64,000 bases of DNA from an uncultured Bacteroides sp. (GTDB lineage Bacteria; Bacillota; Clostridia; Lachnospirales; Lachnospiraceae): contig CAMECH010000002.1 in assembly GCA_945913015.1 (NCBI GenBank), positions 62,001-126,000 of the forward strand. Reading direction: 5' to 3'. Of the stretch, positions 30,409 through 39,927 are shown piece by piece (within the stretch, counting starts at the first letter, position 1; every line of letters starts with the position of its first letter). Both the position numbers and the translations under genes were made by a program. The notes beneath the pieces were generated by a model, which saw only the letters and a list, made by a program, of their open reading frames with translations, searched no databases and had not been told where the DNA came from.

Positions 30409-31862
30409 TGTCTTGGCGCCCTCTCCCTTAATTTTTCCTTAAGTGTTAAGTTCAATGCCTCTTCAAAATCCTTCGGAAGCATATTATATTCATCATAATA
30501 TCCAAAATATTTCTCACAATCCGGCAGGTTTTTCTCATAAAGTCCGGTACCGCAGTAATATCTGAACAAATACGGAAGCATTTCACCGGATGCTTTCATT
30601 TTCCTTATTGTAAGCGTGACCGCGGCATTTATCTCATCAACGCTTCCTACACATTCAAACGGCTTCTCGCTTGCAATTCCCACAAGCTTGTCAAAATCAT
30701 TCTGCATGCTCTCATCCTGCGCCATATTTGTGCCAAATATATCACAGAGCTCCTCCTGTGCAAGAAATGGTGAAAGTATAAGCCACACAAACAGGCATTT
30801 CGGGCAGTGTCCGCACCAGATATTCTGCTTACTTCCGACGTTACAGCTCTTGAAGATGTCATGATATTCCTTACACTCCGCGAAATCAGCCGCAATCTGG
30901 AACTCACTCAGCGGACGCAGCAGGCTGAAATAATAAGTATTACTCTTAAGGTAAACAGCCTCATATTCGTGAAAATCACGCTCAAACCTGAAGCTCTTTG
31001 AATACTGATGGTTTACGGTACTTCCCGGCACCGTACTCTCATTGGCGCTCGACTCATTGGACAGGGCAATATATGTTATATCATTCATATATGCGGCAAT
31101 TGTCGCAGAAAATGCCACTATAGCCGAGAAAGGCGTGTGACCGTTAAGAAATCCCTGTTTATTGAGTTCCAGCATATTTTTGTCAAGCGTTCTGTGCGCA
31201 GTAATTACATGGCTTCCGTCAAAATCCATGCCTGCTCTTTGGACAGTTTCAATTGTAGCGCCCCTCGGATTGATTATATATGCGTACACTGCATTTTTAT
31301 ATTCCTTCAGCACATCAAGCGATACCGCCGAATCCTTGCCTCCGCCCACAGGGACCATGCAGCGTGCGCCTTCCTTAAGCGTCTTAATATTTGAATTGCG
31401 CATTGCAATTGCAGCCTGCACATCGGCTTCACACTGGAGTGAAAGCACCGGCTCATTTATGCCGTATTCAGGCTCTATCGTCATAAAATCCTGCTCATTT
31501 TCAACAATGCCGTTAGTATAATAGAACTCACCGAGTCCGTTAAAATAAAGTGATTTCCACCAGGTAATCATATCCTCACTGAGTGACGCATTTTTAATGC
31601 GCACAACCGGCGGACATGCTATTTTCCAATAGCTTATAAGCTCCACCATTCCCAGTGAAAATGCCATATTGCGAAAAGTCTCATCAGACGCAAAATCAGC
31701 CTTTTTATCTTTTACCGGAAATGTCCACGTTGGTGCAAATTCAGAAAGTCCGTCAATTTCAAAATGATACGTCAGCTTTATGTTACATTCATCCTGCATG
31801 ATATCAAATCCCTGATACGTAAATACGGGATATTTTTTTCTAAATTCAATATATGATAACAT
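30405..31862 (-). CDS. MurL-like UDP-MurNAc-L-Ala-L-Glu epimerase
   Basis: MVPVGGGKDSAVSLDVLKEYKNAVYAYIINPRGATIETVQRAG...ALSNESSANESTVPGSTVNHQYSKSFRFERDFHEY...IWCGHCPKCLFVWLILSPFL; position next to murD. Confidence 0.75.
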   Translation of the reverse strand: MLSYIEFRKKYPVFTYQGFDIMQDECNIKLTYHFEIDGLSEFAPTWTFPVKDKKADFASDETFRNMAFSLGMVELISYWKIACPPVVRIKNASLSEDMITWWKSLYFNGLGEFYYTNGIVENEQDFMTIEPEYGINEPVLSLQCEADVQAAIAMRNSNIKTLKEGARCMVPVGGGKDSAVSLDVLKEYKNAVYAYIINPRGATIETVQRAGMDFDGSHVITAHRTLDKNMLELNKQGFLNGHTPFSAIVAFSATIAAYMNDITYIALSNESSANESTVPGSTVNHQYSKSFRFERDFHEYEAVYLKSNTYYFSLLRPLSEFQIAADFAECKEYHDIFKSCNVGSKQNIWCGHCPKCLFVWLILSPFLAQEELCDIFGTNMAQDESMQNDFDKLVGIASEKPFECVGSVDEINAAVTLTIRKMKASGEMLPYLFRYYCGTGLYEKNLPDCEKYFGYYDEYNMLPKDFEEALNLTLKEKLRERAPRQ

Positions 31863-31919
31863 GTGCTCCCCTTTCCATGAACAAACAAAATGTCCGCACA
31901 ATTATAATATAGTATGAAA

Positions 31920-31948
31920 AAATCCGCCCGGATAGCACCGGACGGATT
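31920..31948 (-). terminator. Terminator
   Basis: AAATCCGTCCGG...CCGGGCGGATTTTTTC on the minus strand. Confidence 0.7.
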
Positions 31949-32012
31949 TATTATAGTAGAAAATACAATTAAAAGCAATTGTGTATTTTGAATGACGCAT
32001 ATACATTTGAGG

Positions 32013-33542
32013 CTATTTTAGTTTTGCTTCTTCATTGCCAAATCTGATATTATCAAGCGTAAATGTATCCCCGTCATATGTTACATGGGAAGTTATGATA
32101 ATATCGTCTACATAATCTCCCGTAACATTAGGTTCATATACAAGCCCTGCATGTACCTTCATATACCATTCACCGTTTTCATGTTCCATATATCTTATTG
32201 ATGACAGGTCTGCTGCCTTAAGTGCGGTCTTGCCGTTTTCTTCGTAAGACTTTCCAATATCTGATGCTGCCCCCGTTTCCGCGCCGTCAACATACCAGTA
32301 TATTGTCCCGGAAGTATCATCAAGCCGCCATGTGACTCTTTTCATCTGTTCATCTGCATTATCAAAATCATGGATACTAAGTTCATTATCCTTACTTATC
32401 TCCATAATCTTCAGTCCGTAAATCGAAACTCCCGTTCCATGCCCTTCACACGTACTGTAGCTGTACTCGGTTACGCCGTCTTTGTCATAATCTCCGCAGG
32501 CAAACTCAACACCACGGTCACTAAAGCTTTTCCAAACCGGATAAACATTATCACCAACTCTCAGAATCATGGCACTCATACCATATAACCCATACAGTGC
32601 CGCATCAGATTCGGGTGCCTCTCCAAGAAGCAGAAAATCATCATTAAGCTCATAAATTTTATCCTTGTAATCTTTGGAATATAACGTCTTGGTCACCCCA
32701 CGCAGTCTTGATGCCGTTGCACTGTTTACATACTTTTCAGCCTGCCTGTATCCGTCTGCATACTCATCTTTAATTATGCTTAATACAAACCAGTATTCTC
32801 CATACTGCCTCATCACATAATTCAGATGACTTCCGTCTGCAAATGTATAAACAAGACATACACTGTCATCACCTGCCGGAATGTTTGCGGTCACGCTGCC
32901 ACCGACAGGGTGTACAATGCGTTCAAATGCCGTAACAGGATTTTTAAGTTCATCCGACTGCTTTCTTTCGGATAATAAAGCTGCCAGCGTCATTCCTTGT
33001 TCCTGACCTTCAATCCATTTATCCGCAATGGAAGTCATCGGAAATACCTGTAGTTTTCTGCCCTGCTCCGCCGTTTTGACAGAATCGCCGGTAACGTTTT
33101 CTGTCCCTTTTGCATATACCTTCATATCATCACCGACAACGCAGTGGACTATCGTCTGATATATTACAGGAATCAGGTCTTCATCAAGCTTATAATAGCG
33201 AAGATAAATATCATAGTCCTTAGACCATCCGTGTGCTTCATCATATCCTGTAAGCACCGGCCTGCTGTCAAGGGATTTTACATTTCCCGAAAGTTCACTC
33301 TGCCAGTATGACAAATATTGCTGCTCAAGGTCATAGGTTGACGGATAATTGAATTTATGCTCATCGCTTATATTTGCATGGTCACCATATCCAAGCATGC
33401 CTATATAAGTTCCGCCTTGCGGCTGTGTACTTGCCTCTGTCTGTGTTGGTGTAACATTTTCCTGTGTACCCTGCGCACATGCTGAAAGCAACATTGTCAT
33501 GGCTGCCAGCACCAAAAATACCGATTTTATTTTAATCTTCAT
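32013..33542 (-). CDS. Hypothetical lipoprotein
   Basis: Lipobox LLSACAQG after signal peptide. Confidence 0.7.
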   Translation of the reverse strand: MKIKIKSVFLVLAAMTMLLSACAQGTQENVTPTQTEASTQPQGGTYIGMLGYGDHANISDEHKFNYPSTYDLEQQYLSYWQSELSGNVKSLDSRPVLTGYDEAHGWSKDYDIYLRYYKLDEDLIPVIYQTIVHCVVGDDMKVYAKGTENVTGDSVKTAEQGRKLQVFPMTSIADKWIEGQEQGMTLAALLSERKQSDELKNPVTAFERIVHPVGGSVTANIPAGDDSVCLVYTFADGSHLNYVMRQYGEYWFVLSIIKDEYADGYRQAEKYVNSATASRLRGVTKTLYSKDYKDKIYELNDDFLLLGEAPESDAALYGLYGMSAMILRVGDNVYPVWKSFSDRGVEFACGDYDKDGVTEYSYSTCEGHGTGVSIYGLKIMEISKDNELSIHDFDNADEQMKRVTWRLDDTSGTIYWYVDGAETGAASDIGKSYEENGKTALKAADLSSIRYMEHENGEWYMKVHAGLVYEPNVTGDYVDDIIITSHVTYDGDTFTLDNIRFGNEEAKLK

Positions 33543-33559
33543 TTTTCCCCCTCTAAAAA

Positions 33560-33602
33560 GGCTTTCGCATACAGATATACTGTCTGTACAGCGAAAGCCT
33601 TA
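33560..33602 (-). terminator. pfkA terminator
   Basis: AAGGCTTTCGC...GCGAAAGCCTTTTT on the minus strand. Confidence 0.75.
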
Positions 33603-33606
33603 TAAA

Positions 33607-34581
33607 TTACTTGGAAATCATTGAGCTTACAAGGAATTCGTAATCATCAATATCCTTCTTCATTGCGAGTGCCTCATCAATGTCATAATCCACAAACTGA
33701 CCGTTCTTGTAGGCAACAACTCTGTTACTCTTGCCCTCACAGAGAAGGTCTACTGCTCTTGCTCCCATGACTGACGCATAAACTCTGTCCTTACATGTCG
33801 GATTACCGCCGCGCTGCATGTAGCCAAGAATTGTTGCACGAGTCTCAATTCCCGTTGCAGCCTCAATTCTTCTTGCCATGCCTGTTGAATGACCGATACC
33901 TTCTGCATTGATTATGAGATGATGCTTCTTACCTCTCTTGCGTCCTTCAATAATGTGATTAATAAGCTCCTGCTCGTCATTATTATAACGCTCCGGAAGA
34001 AGAATATCCTCAGCGCCATTGGCTATACCGCACCACAATGCAATGTAGCCTGCATTACGTCCCATAACTTCAATAATGCTGCATCTCTCATGGGAAGTTG
34101 ATGTATCACGCACCTTATCAATCGCTTCCATTGCCGTATTGACAGCAGTATCAAAACCGATTGTGTAATCCGTACATGCTATGTCCAAATCGATTGTTCC
34201 CGGAAGTCCGATTGTATTAACCCCTTGTGCCGCAAGCTTCTGCGCACCACGGAACGAACCGTCACCGCCTATTACAACAATACCGTCAATACCATGCTTA
34301 CGGCATGTCTCGGCTGCCTTCTCCTGACCCTGCTGTGTCATAAACTCAAGGCTTCGTGCCGTATAAAGCACTGTACCGCCGCGCTGTATTATATCAGATA
34401 CACTGTGCTTATCCATATCTATAATCTCATCGTTAATCAGGCCATTGTATCCTTTAAGTATACCCTTTACCTTAAGCCCTTTGGCAATTGCCGTTCTTAC
34501 TACGGCACGGATGGCAGGATTCATACCAGGTGCATCACCACCACTCGTCAGAACTCCTATTGTTTTAATCTCTTTTGCCAT
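33607..34581 (-). CDS. pfkA: ATP-dependent 6-phosphofructokinase
   Basis: [29 protein letters not shown]; start at 34581; the extra 33 codons in the ORF track lie in the leader repeat. Confidence 0.96.
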   Translation of the reverse strand: MAKEIKTIGVLTSGGDAPGMNPAIRAVVRTAIAKGLKVKGILKGYNGLINDEIIDMDKHSVSDIIQRGGTVLYTARSLEFMTQQGQEKAAETCRKHGIDGIVVIGGDGSFRGAQKLAAQGVNTIGLPGTIDLDIACTDYTIGFDTAVNTAMEAIDKVRDTSTSHERCSIIEVMGRNAGYIALWCGIANGAEDILLPERYNNDEQELINHIIEGRKRGKKHHLIINAEGIGHSTGMARRIEAATGIETRATILGYMQRGGNPTCKDRVYASVMGARAVDLLCEGKSNRVVAYKNGQFVDYDIDEALAMKKDIDDYEFLVSSMISK

Positions 34582-34693
34582 ACTAATCTCCCATTCCGCA
34601 GACGCTTTAGCGTCGAAGGAATCGCGAGCCGTCAGATTTAGCTCTGCGATAATGGCTTGTTTGTGGCGCCTGCGGCACAAACAGCCGTGTGAA
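34582..34693 (-). repeat. 5'-leader repeat, full copy (upstream of pfkA)
   Basis: ~53 nt identical to the mrp leader (53702-53818) plus covarying hairpins; ends in GCGGAATGGGAGATTAGTATG. Confidence 0.85.
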
Positions 34694-34791
34694 TAATTTG
34701 ACTAATTAATTTATATAATTCTAATCCAATCAAATTATATTTTCAATAATTTTTTGGAATTTCAACACTTTGCACTTAAACAACCGTTTTT

Positions 34792-37700
34792 TCACAGTGT
34801 AATTCGTATGTTTTGCTGACCGAATTCGTTATTTAACATCATGACAAGTTCGTCATTTATACAAATATTCCGGCTGCTTGGCAGTTTTTTTATCTGTTTT
34901 TCCTTTCGGCAGTATATTATTACACTGTCACGGCCGTCCGAATTGCGGATAAGCCCGTAAAGTCTGCTTTCATTTTCCTTAAAATGCTCAATATCTTCAA
35001 ACTGTATCCAGCATTTTCTCGGAACCTCGTCAAATGTCATAACTCTGCTAAGAATAAGTTTTCCCTTTTCATCAGCTCCCGCCGAAACTTTTCCGTTAAT
35101 AAATACCTTTTCATCAACCTCAAGCTTCGCCTTGTTATCTGCATAATTCTTAGGAAAAACAATGACTTCAACAGTTCCGTATAAATCCTCGACAGTAACA
35201 AATGCCATTAACTGGTTTGTCTTTGTCGTCTTTACCGTCTTTTCCGTAATAATTCCGCCGATAGTAACGATATCTCCGTCATTAAGCGCTCCCTGCCTTG
35301 CATCAGACGCTGCGCCCGTTCCTGCCTCACTGCCCTGCCCGCCTGACCTGCCGTCAGCCTGACCGTCCCTGCGTCCTGCATTATTTGCTCCGGGTACTGC
35401 CACCGGAGCCGGAACATAATCCTTCTTTCCTCCGGGTGTATTCATATAAAGAGCAAGGTCGACCTTTCTTTCGGCATCACTGATACCATCGTTACCATTA
35501 CTGCGTGTAACTTGGCCCTCCAATATGGTCTGCGGCACATCCTGTTCCTCATCCGGTTCAAAATCCGAAGATTTTGCCGTTGTAAACTTGTTCCACATAT
35601 CCATATATTCATCAAGCGGATGTCCGCTTACATATATTCCAAGCACTTCCTTTTCAAATGCGAGAAGCTCTTTCTTTGAGTATTCGGCAACCTCCGGCAT
35701 TTTAATCTCGTATGATGCCTTCTCTTCATCACTTACGAAATCAAACAGTGACATCTGTCCGCTCAGAGAATTCTTTTCATTGCGAAGCACATCGTCAAGT
35801 ATCTGCGGATATACAAGCATCTGCTGTCTTCTGTTTCCGTCAAAGCAGTCAAATGCTCCCGCCTTGATAAAGTTCTCTATTGTCCGCTTGTTGGCATCTT
35901 TATTCATTCGCTCAATAAAATCGCGGAGATTTTTGAAGCTTCCGTTTGCTTTTCTCTCTTCTACAAGTGCACCAATCGTAGGTCTTCCAAGACTTTTAAT
36001 AGCTGACAGCCCATATCGTATAGCATTGCCCGATACCGAGAACCCATATACTCCTTCATTTACATCTGGAGGAAGAATATCAACTCCCATCTGACGGCAT
36101 GTCATTACGTACTCGGCAACCTTTGAATTGTTATCAATTACTGAGGTCATAAGTGCCGCCATAAACTGTGTAGGGTAATGTGTCTTTAAAAATGCAGTCT
36201 GGTAAGCGACAACTGCATAACAGGCAGCATGCGACTTATTGAATGCATACTTTGCAAAATCAATCATATTATCGTAAATGCGTCCTGCAACCTTTTCATC
36301 TATTCCGTTATTGATGCAGCCCTTTACGCCTTCCTGCTCGTTGCCATAGATAAAGTTTTTGCGCTCCTGCTCCATGACATACGCCTTTTTCTTCGACATT
36401 GCACGCCGTACAAGGTCGCTTCGTCCCCAGGAATATCCTGCCAGGTCACGCACAATCTGCATTACCTGTTCCTGATAGACTATACATCCGTACGTCGGCT
36501 CAAGAATCGGCTCTAACTGAGGACAGTCATATACTATGCTGTCCCTGTCATTTTTGCCCCTGATGTACTGCGGAATAAAATCCATCGGCCCCGGACGGTA
36601 CAAAGAAATTCCGGCGATAATATCTTCCATGCTCTGCGGCTTCAGCTCTTTCATGAAGGATTTCATTCCTGCACTTTCAAGCTGGAACACGCCCTCTGTC
36701 TTACCTGAACCTAAAAGCTCATAAACCTCTTTGTCTTCATAGTCTATTTTATTAATATCAAAATCCGGAACAATTTCTCTTACCATATGCTCTGCGCTCT
36801 GGATTACAGTAAGAGTCCTCAGTCCGAGGAAGTCCATCTTTAAAAGTCCAAGTTCCTCAAGCGTTGTCATCACAAACTGCGCAACGATTGAGCCATCAGA
36901 GCCTCTCGAGAGAGGCACATACTCATCCACGGCTTTCTGGCTGATTACAACACCCGCAGCATGCATTGATGCATGACGTGGAAGACCTTCAAGCCTCTTT
37001 GCCTTGTCTATTAAGTCACGCACCGCATCATCACTCTGGTATAAAGCTTTCAACTCAGGATTCATCTCAAGCGCTTTATCAATTGTGATTCCTATTTCCC
37101 GTGGTATCATTTTTGACACTGAATCCACAAGTGCATAAGGCAGATCAAGTGCCCTTCCGACATCCTTAATTACAGCTCTTGCCGCCATTGTTCCAAATGT
37201 TACTATCTGGCACACTCTGTCCTTGCCATATTTTTCAACTACATAATCAATGACTCTCTGCCTGTTTTCAAAGCAGAAATCCACGTCAATATCAGGCATC
37301 GAAACACGTTCAGGATTGAGAAAACGTTCAAAAATCAGATTATATCTGATTGGATCAATGTCGGTAATTGCAAGGCAGTACGCAACAACGCTTCCTGCCG
37401 CCGAGCCACGTCCCGGTCCCACACTTATATCATTACTTTTGGCATAGTTAATAAAATCCCATACAATCAGGAAGTAATCAACATATCCCATTGAGTTAAT
37501 TACTGACAGTTCATAATCAAGTCTTTCCCTTACCTCTGCCGGTTCGTCGGGATACCTTTCCTTAAATCCCTCATCGCAAAGGTATTTCAGATATGAATAG
37601 GATGATTCAAACTCCGCCGGAGTATCATACTTAGGGAGCTTCTGAACACCAAATTCAATCTCAACATTACAGCGTTCTGCAATCTTTGCCGTATTATCAA

Positions 37701-38484
37701 GTGCCTGCGGAACATAAGCAAAAAGCTCACGCATTTCTTCCTCAGACTTGAGGTAGTATTGTCCACCCTCATAGCGCATTCTGTTCTCATCGGTTATTTT
37801 CTTGGAAGTCTGAATGCAGAGCAGAATATCGTGTGCATCTGCATCTTCTGCGTAAGTATAGTGAACATCATTAGTTGCCACCAAATCTATTGAAAGCTCT
37901 CTGCTCATTCTCATAAGCTGCTGATTGACATATTTCTGTTCAGGTATTCCGTGGTCCTGCAGTTCAAGGAAAAAATTGTCTTTTCCGAATATCTCCTGAT
38001 AACGAAGTGCTGCCTTTACGCCCTCGTCATACATGTTTCTTACAAGGTATCTCTGGACTTCTCCCGCAAGGCATGCGCTGAGCGCAATGATTCCCTCATG
38101 GTATTCCGAAAGCACATCATAATCAACGCGTGGCTTATAGTAAAATCCGTCAACAAATCCTTTTGACACAATTTTAATAAGGTTATGGTATCCCTTATCA
38201 TTCTCTGCAAGCAGCACAAGATGATAATATCTGTCATCACTTACTCCGGCTTCCTTGTCAAAGCGTGACCCCGGAGCAACATAAACCTCACATCCGATAA
38301 TCGGCTTTATTCCCTCTTTAACTGCGGCTTTGTAAAAATCTATTACGCCGTACATTACTCCGTGGTCGGTAATCGCAAGGCTGTCCATGCCCAGCTTTTT
38401 TGCCTGCGCCACAATCTCATTTATTTTACTTGAACCGTCAAGAAGACTGTATTCCGTATGCACATGTAAATGTGTAAATGCCAT
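34792..38484 (-). CDS. dnaE: DNA polymerase III alpha subunit (DnaE type)
   Basis: FTHLHVHTEYSLLDGSSKI PHP domain; VGPGRGSAAGSVVAYCL; PDIDVDF. Confidence 0.97.
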   Translation of the reverse strand: MAFTHLHVHTEYSLLDGSSKINEIVAQAKKLGMDSLAITDHGVMYGVIDFYKAAVKEGIKPIIGCEVYVAPGSRFDKEAGVSDDRYYHLVLLAENDKGYHNLIKIVSKGFVDGFYYKPRVDYDVLSEYHEGIIALSACLAGEVQRYLVRNMYDEGVKAALRYQEIFGKDNFFLELQDHGIPEQKYVNQQLMRMSRELSIDLVATNDVHYTYAEDADAHDILLCIQTSKKITDENRMRYEGGQYYLKSEEEMRELFAYVPQALDNTAKIAERCNVEIEFGVQKLPKYDTPAEFESSYSYLKYLCDEGFKERYPDEPAEVRERLDYELSVINSMGYVDYFLIVWDFINYAKSNDISVGPGRGSAAGSVVAYCLAITDIDPIRYNLIFERFLNPERVSMPDIDVDFCFENRQRVIDYVVEKYGKDRVCQIVTFGTMAARAVIKDVGRALDLPYALVDSVSKMIPREIGITIDKALEMNPELKALYQSDDAVRDLIDKAKRLEGLPRHASMHAAGVVISQKAVDEYVPLSRGSDGSIVAQFVMTTLEELGLLKMDFLGLRTLTVIQSAEHMVREIVPDFDINKIDYEDKEVYELLGSGKTEGVFQLESAGMKSFMKELKPQSMEDIIAGISLYRPGPMDFIPQYIRGKNDRDSIVYDCPQLEPILEPTYGCIVYQEQVMQIVRDLAGYSWGRSDLVRRAMSKKKAYVMEQERKNFIYGNEQEGVKGCINNGIDEKVAGRIYDNMIDFAKYAFNKSHAACYAVVAYQTAFLKTHYPTQFMAALMTSVIDNNSKVAEYVMTCRQMGVDILPPDVNEGVYGFSVSGNAIRYGLSAIKSLGRPTIGALVEERKANGSFKNLRDFIERMNKDANKRTIENFIKAGAFDCFDGNRRQQMLVYPQILDDVLRNEKNSLSGQMSLFDFVSDEEKASYEIKMPEVAEYSKKELLAFEKEVLGIYVSGHPLDEYMDMWNKFTTAKSSDFEPDEEQDVPQTILEGQVTRSNGNDGISDAERKVDLALYMNTPGGKKDYVPAPVAVPGANNAGRRDGQADGRSGGQGSEAGTGAASDARQGALNDGDIVTIGGIITEKTVKTTKTNQLMAFVTVEDLYGTVEVIVFPKNYADNKAKLEVDEKVFINGKVSAGADEKGKLILSRVMTFDEVPRKCWIQFEDIEHFKENESRLYGLIRNSDGRDSVIIYCRKEKQIKKLPSSRNICINDELVMMLNNEFGQQNIRITL

Positions 38485-38603
38485 TTGTTTCCCTCTTCAA
38501 ATTATATCTTTAACCATTGTACGCAAAATTATTTTCACAGTTAGTTATTATATCACGAATCACTCTTCAATTACAGTATTTATTTTACCTGTACAAATAT
38601 AAA

Positions 38604-38641
38604 AAAGTCACAGATACAGATTTTTTCTGTCCTGTGACTTC
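38604..38641 (-). terminator. Terminator of HPr-like gene
   Basis: AAGTCACAGG...CTGTGACTTTTTT on the minus strand. Confidence 0.7.
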
Positions 38642-38650
38642 GGCGTCTCT

Positions 38651-38911
38651 CTATTCGTTATTTTGGGTAAGGAAATTTGTAATTCCTTCTATTGCACTTT
38701 CAGCGTCATCTCCGTCTGCCGTTATAACAAGCTCTTCGCCTGACTTAATTCCAAGTGTCATCATTCCCATAATGCTCTTGGCATTAAATTTCTTTTCTCC
38801 GCTTATCACATGTATGCTGCTTTTATACTGGCTTGCTATCTGAACAATCATTGCCGTTGCTCTTGCATCTGTACCTGATGCGATTTCAACCTTAATATTT
38901 TTTGTTATCAT
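38651..38911 (-). CDS. HPr-family protein lacking His15 (Crh-like)
   Basis: EIASGTDARATAMIVQIASQYKSSIHV...FNAKSIMGMMTLGIKSGEEL; Asp at canonical His15, Ser46 kept. Confidence 0.85.
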   Translation of the reverse strand: MITKNIKVEIASGTDARATAMIVQIASQYKSSIHVISGEKKFNAKSIMGMMTLGIKSGEELVITADGDDAESAIEGITNFLTQNNE

Positions 38912-38942
38912 TTGATATCTCCTCCACTTAATTGTGCTGCAA

Positions 38943-39893
38943 TCACACTTTAGCGTCGCCTCGCAGGCTTTCTGCGATTTCGCTCAGCTTCCGGAGTCTG
39001 TGATTAACTCCTGATTTTCCAACCGGCGGAGACAAAAGTCCGCCTAAATCCTTCAGATTCATATCCGGATTTTCAAGCCGTGCAACTGCCACATCACGAA
39101 GTCCGGCATTCAGGCTTTCAAAGCCTATCGTATCACGTATACACTCTATGTCTTCTATCTGTCTTACTGCTGCCAAAACCGTTTTATTCAGATTTGCAGT
39201 CTCACAGTTTACCTGTCTGTTAAGGCTGTTGCGCATTTCCTTGAGAATTCTCACATTTTCAAAATTCATCAGAGATACGCTTGCTTCCATAACATTGAGC
39301 AGGTCGGAAATCTGTGTTCCTTCCTTGACATATACCACATAGTATTTTTTGCGCTGAATCACTTTGGCCTCAGCATCAAATGTATTCATGACATCCCTTA
39401 TCTGGCAAGCCTGAACAGGGGTATCACACACCACTTCAAAATGATAGAACTTGTTTGGGTCACTGACAGAGCCCGCCGCAAGAAATGCGCCTCTGATAAA
39501 CGCTCTTTTGCAGCACGTCATCTGAATCAGCATCGGATTAACAAGTCCATTCGGCAAAACAAGCTTTCCATCCTCAAGCACTTTAAATGCCTGAAGCATC
39601 TTTTGCACCTGTCTGTCATCATCCAGCTGTACCGTGTATGTATTTCCCTTTTTCAGATTAATATCCTCTTTAGGATTACAAGCATTTATATTAAATGTTT
39701 TTTCTAATAATGTAAAGCATTTTCTTATAACAATTTTATTTTCGGTAGAAATTTTTAATGAAAATAAACCATTTTCATCCTTCTCCACCCTGCCGCAAAG
39801 TGCCACAATCGCTGCCAGCTCTGCAATCTGACAGTGTCTTGCTGTCCCTGTATGGCGTGAAAGCTCTTCTTTTACATCCGCTGAAAACGACAT
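38943..39893 (-). CDS. whiA: DNA-binding protein WhiA
   Basis: MSFSADVKEELSRH...C-terminal LGGLLSPPVGKSGVNHRLRKLSEIAE. Confidence 0.95.
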   Translation of the reverse strand: MSFSADVKEELSRHTGTARHCQIAELAAIVALCGRVEKDENGLFSLKISTENKIVIRKCFTLLEKTFNINACNPKEDINLKKGNTYTVQLDDDRQVQKMLQAFKVLEDGKLVLPNGLVNPMLIQMTCCKRAFIRGAFLAAGSVSDPNKFYHFEVVCDTPVQACQIRDVMNTFDAEAKVIQRKKYYVVYVKEGTQISDLLNVMEASVSLMNFENVRILKEMRNSLNRQVNCETANLNKTVLAAVRQIEDIECIRDTIGFESLNAGLRDVAVARLENPDMNLKDLGGLLSPPVGKSGVNHRLRKLSEIAESLRGDAKV

Positions 39894-39927
39894 ATCCTTC
39901 CTCATTTCCAAGAGTCTGTTGCATAAT

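Noticed and set aside
34582-34680. N-terminal extension [33 protein letters not shown] of pfkA
   Set aside because: Lies in a repeat shared with mrp and folds as hairpins; canonical start MAKEIKT follows an SD.
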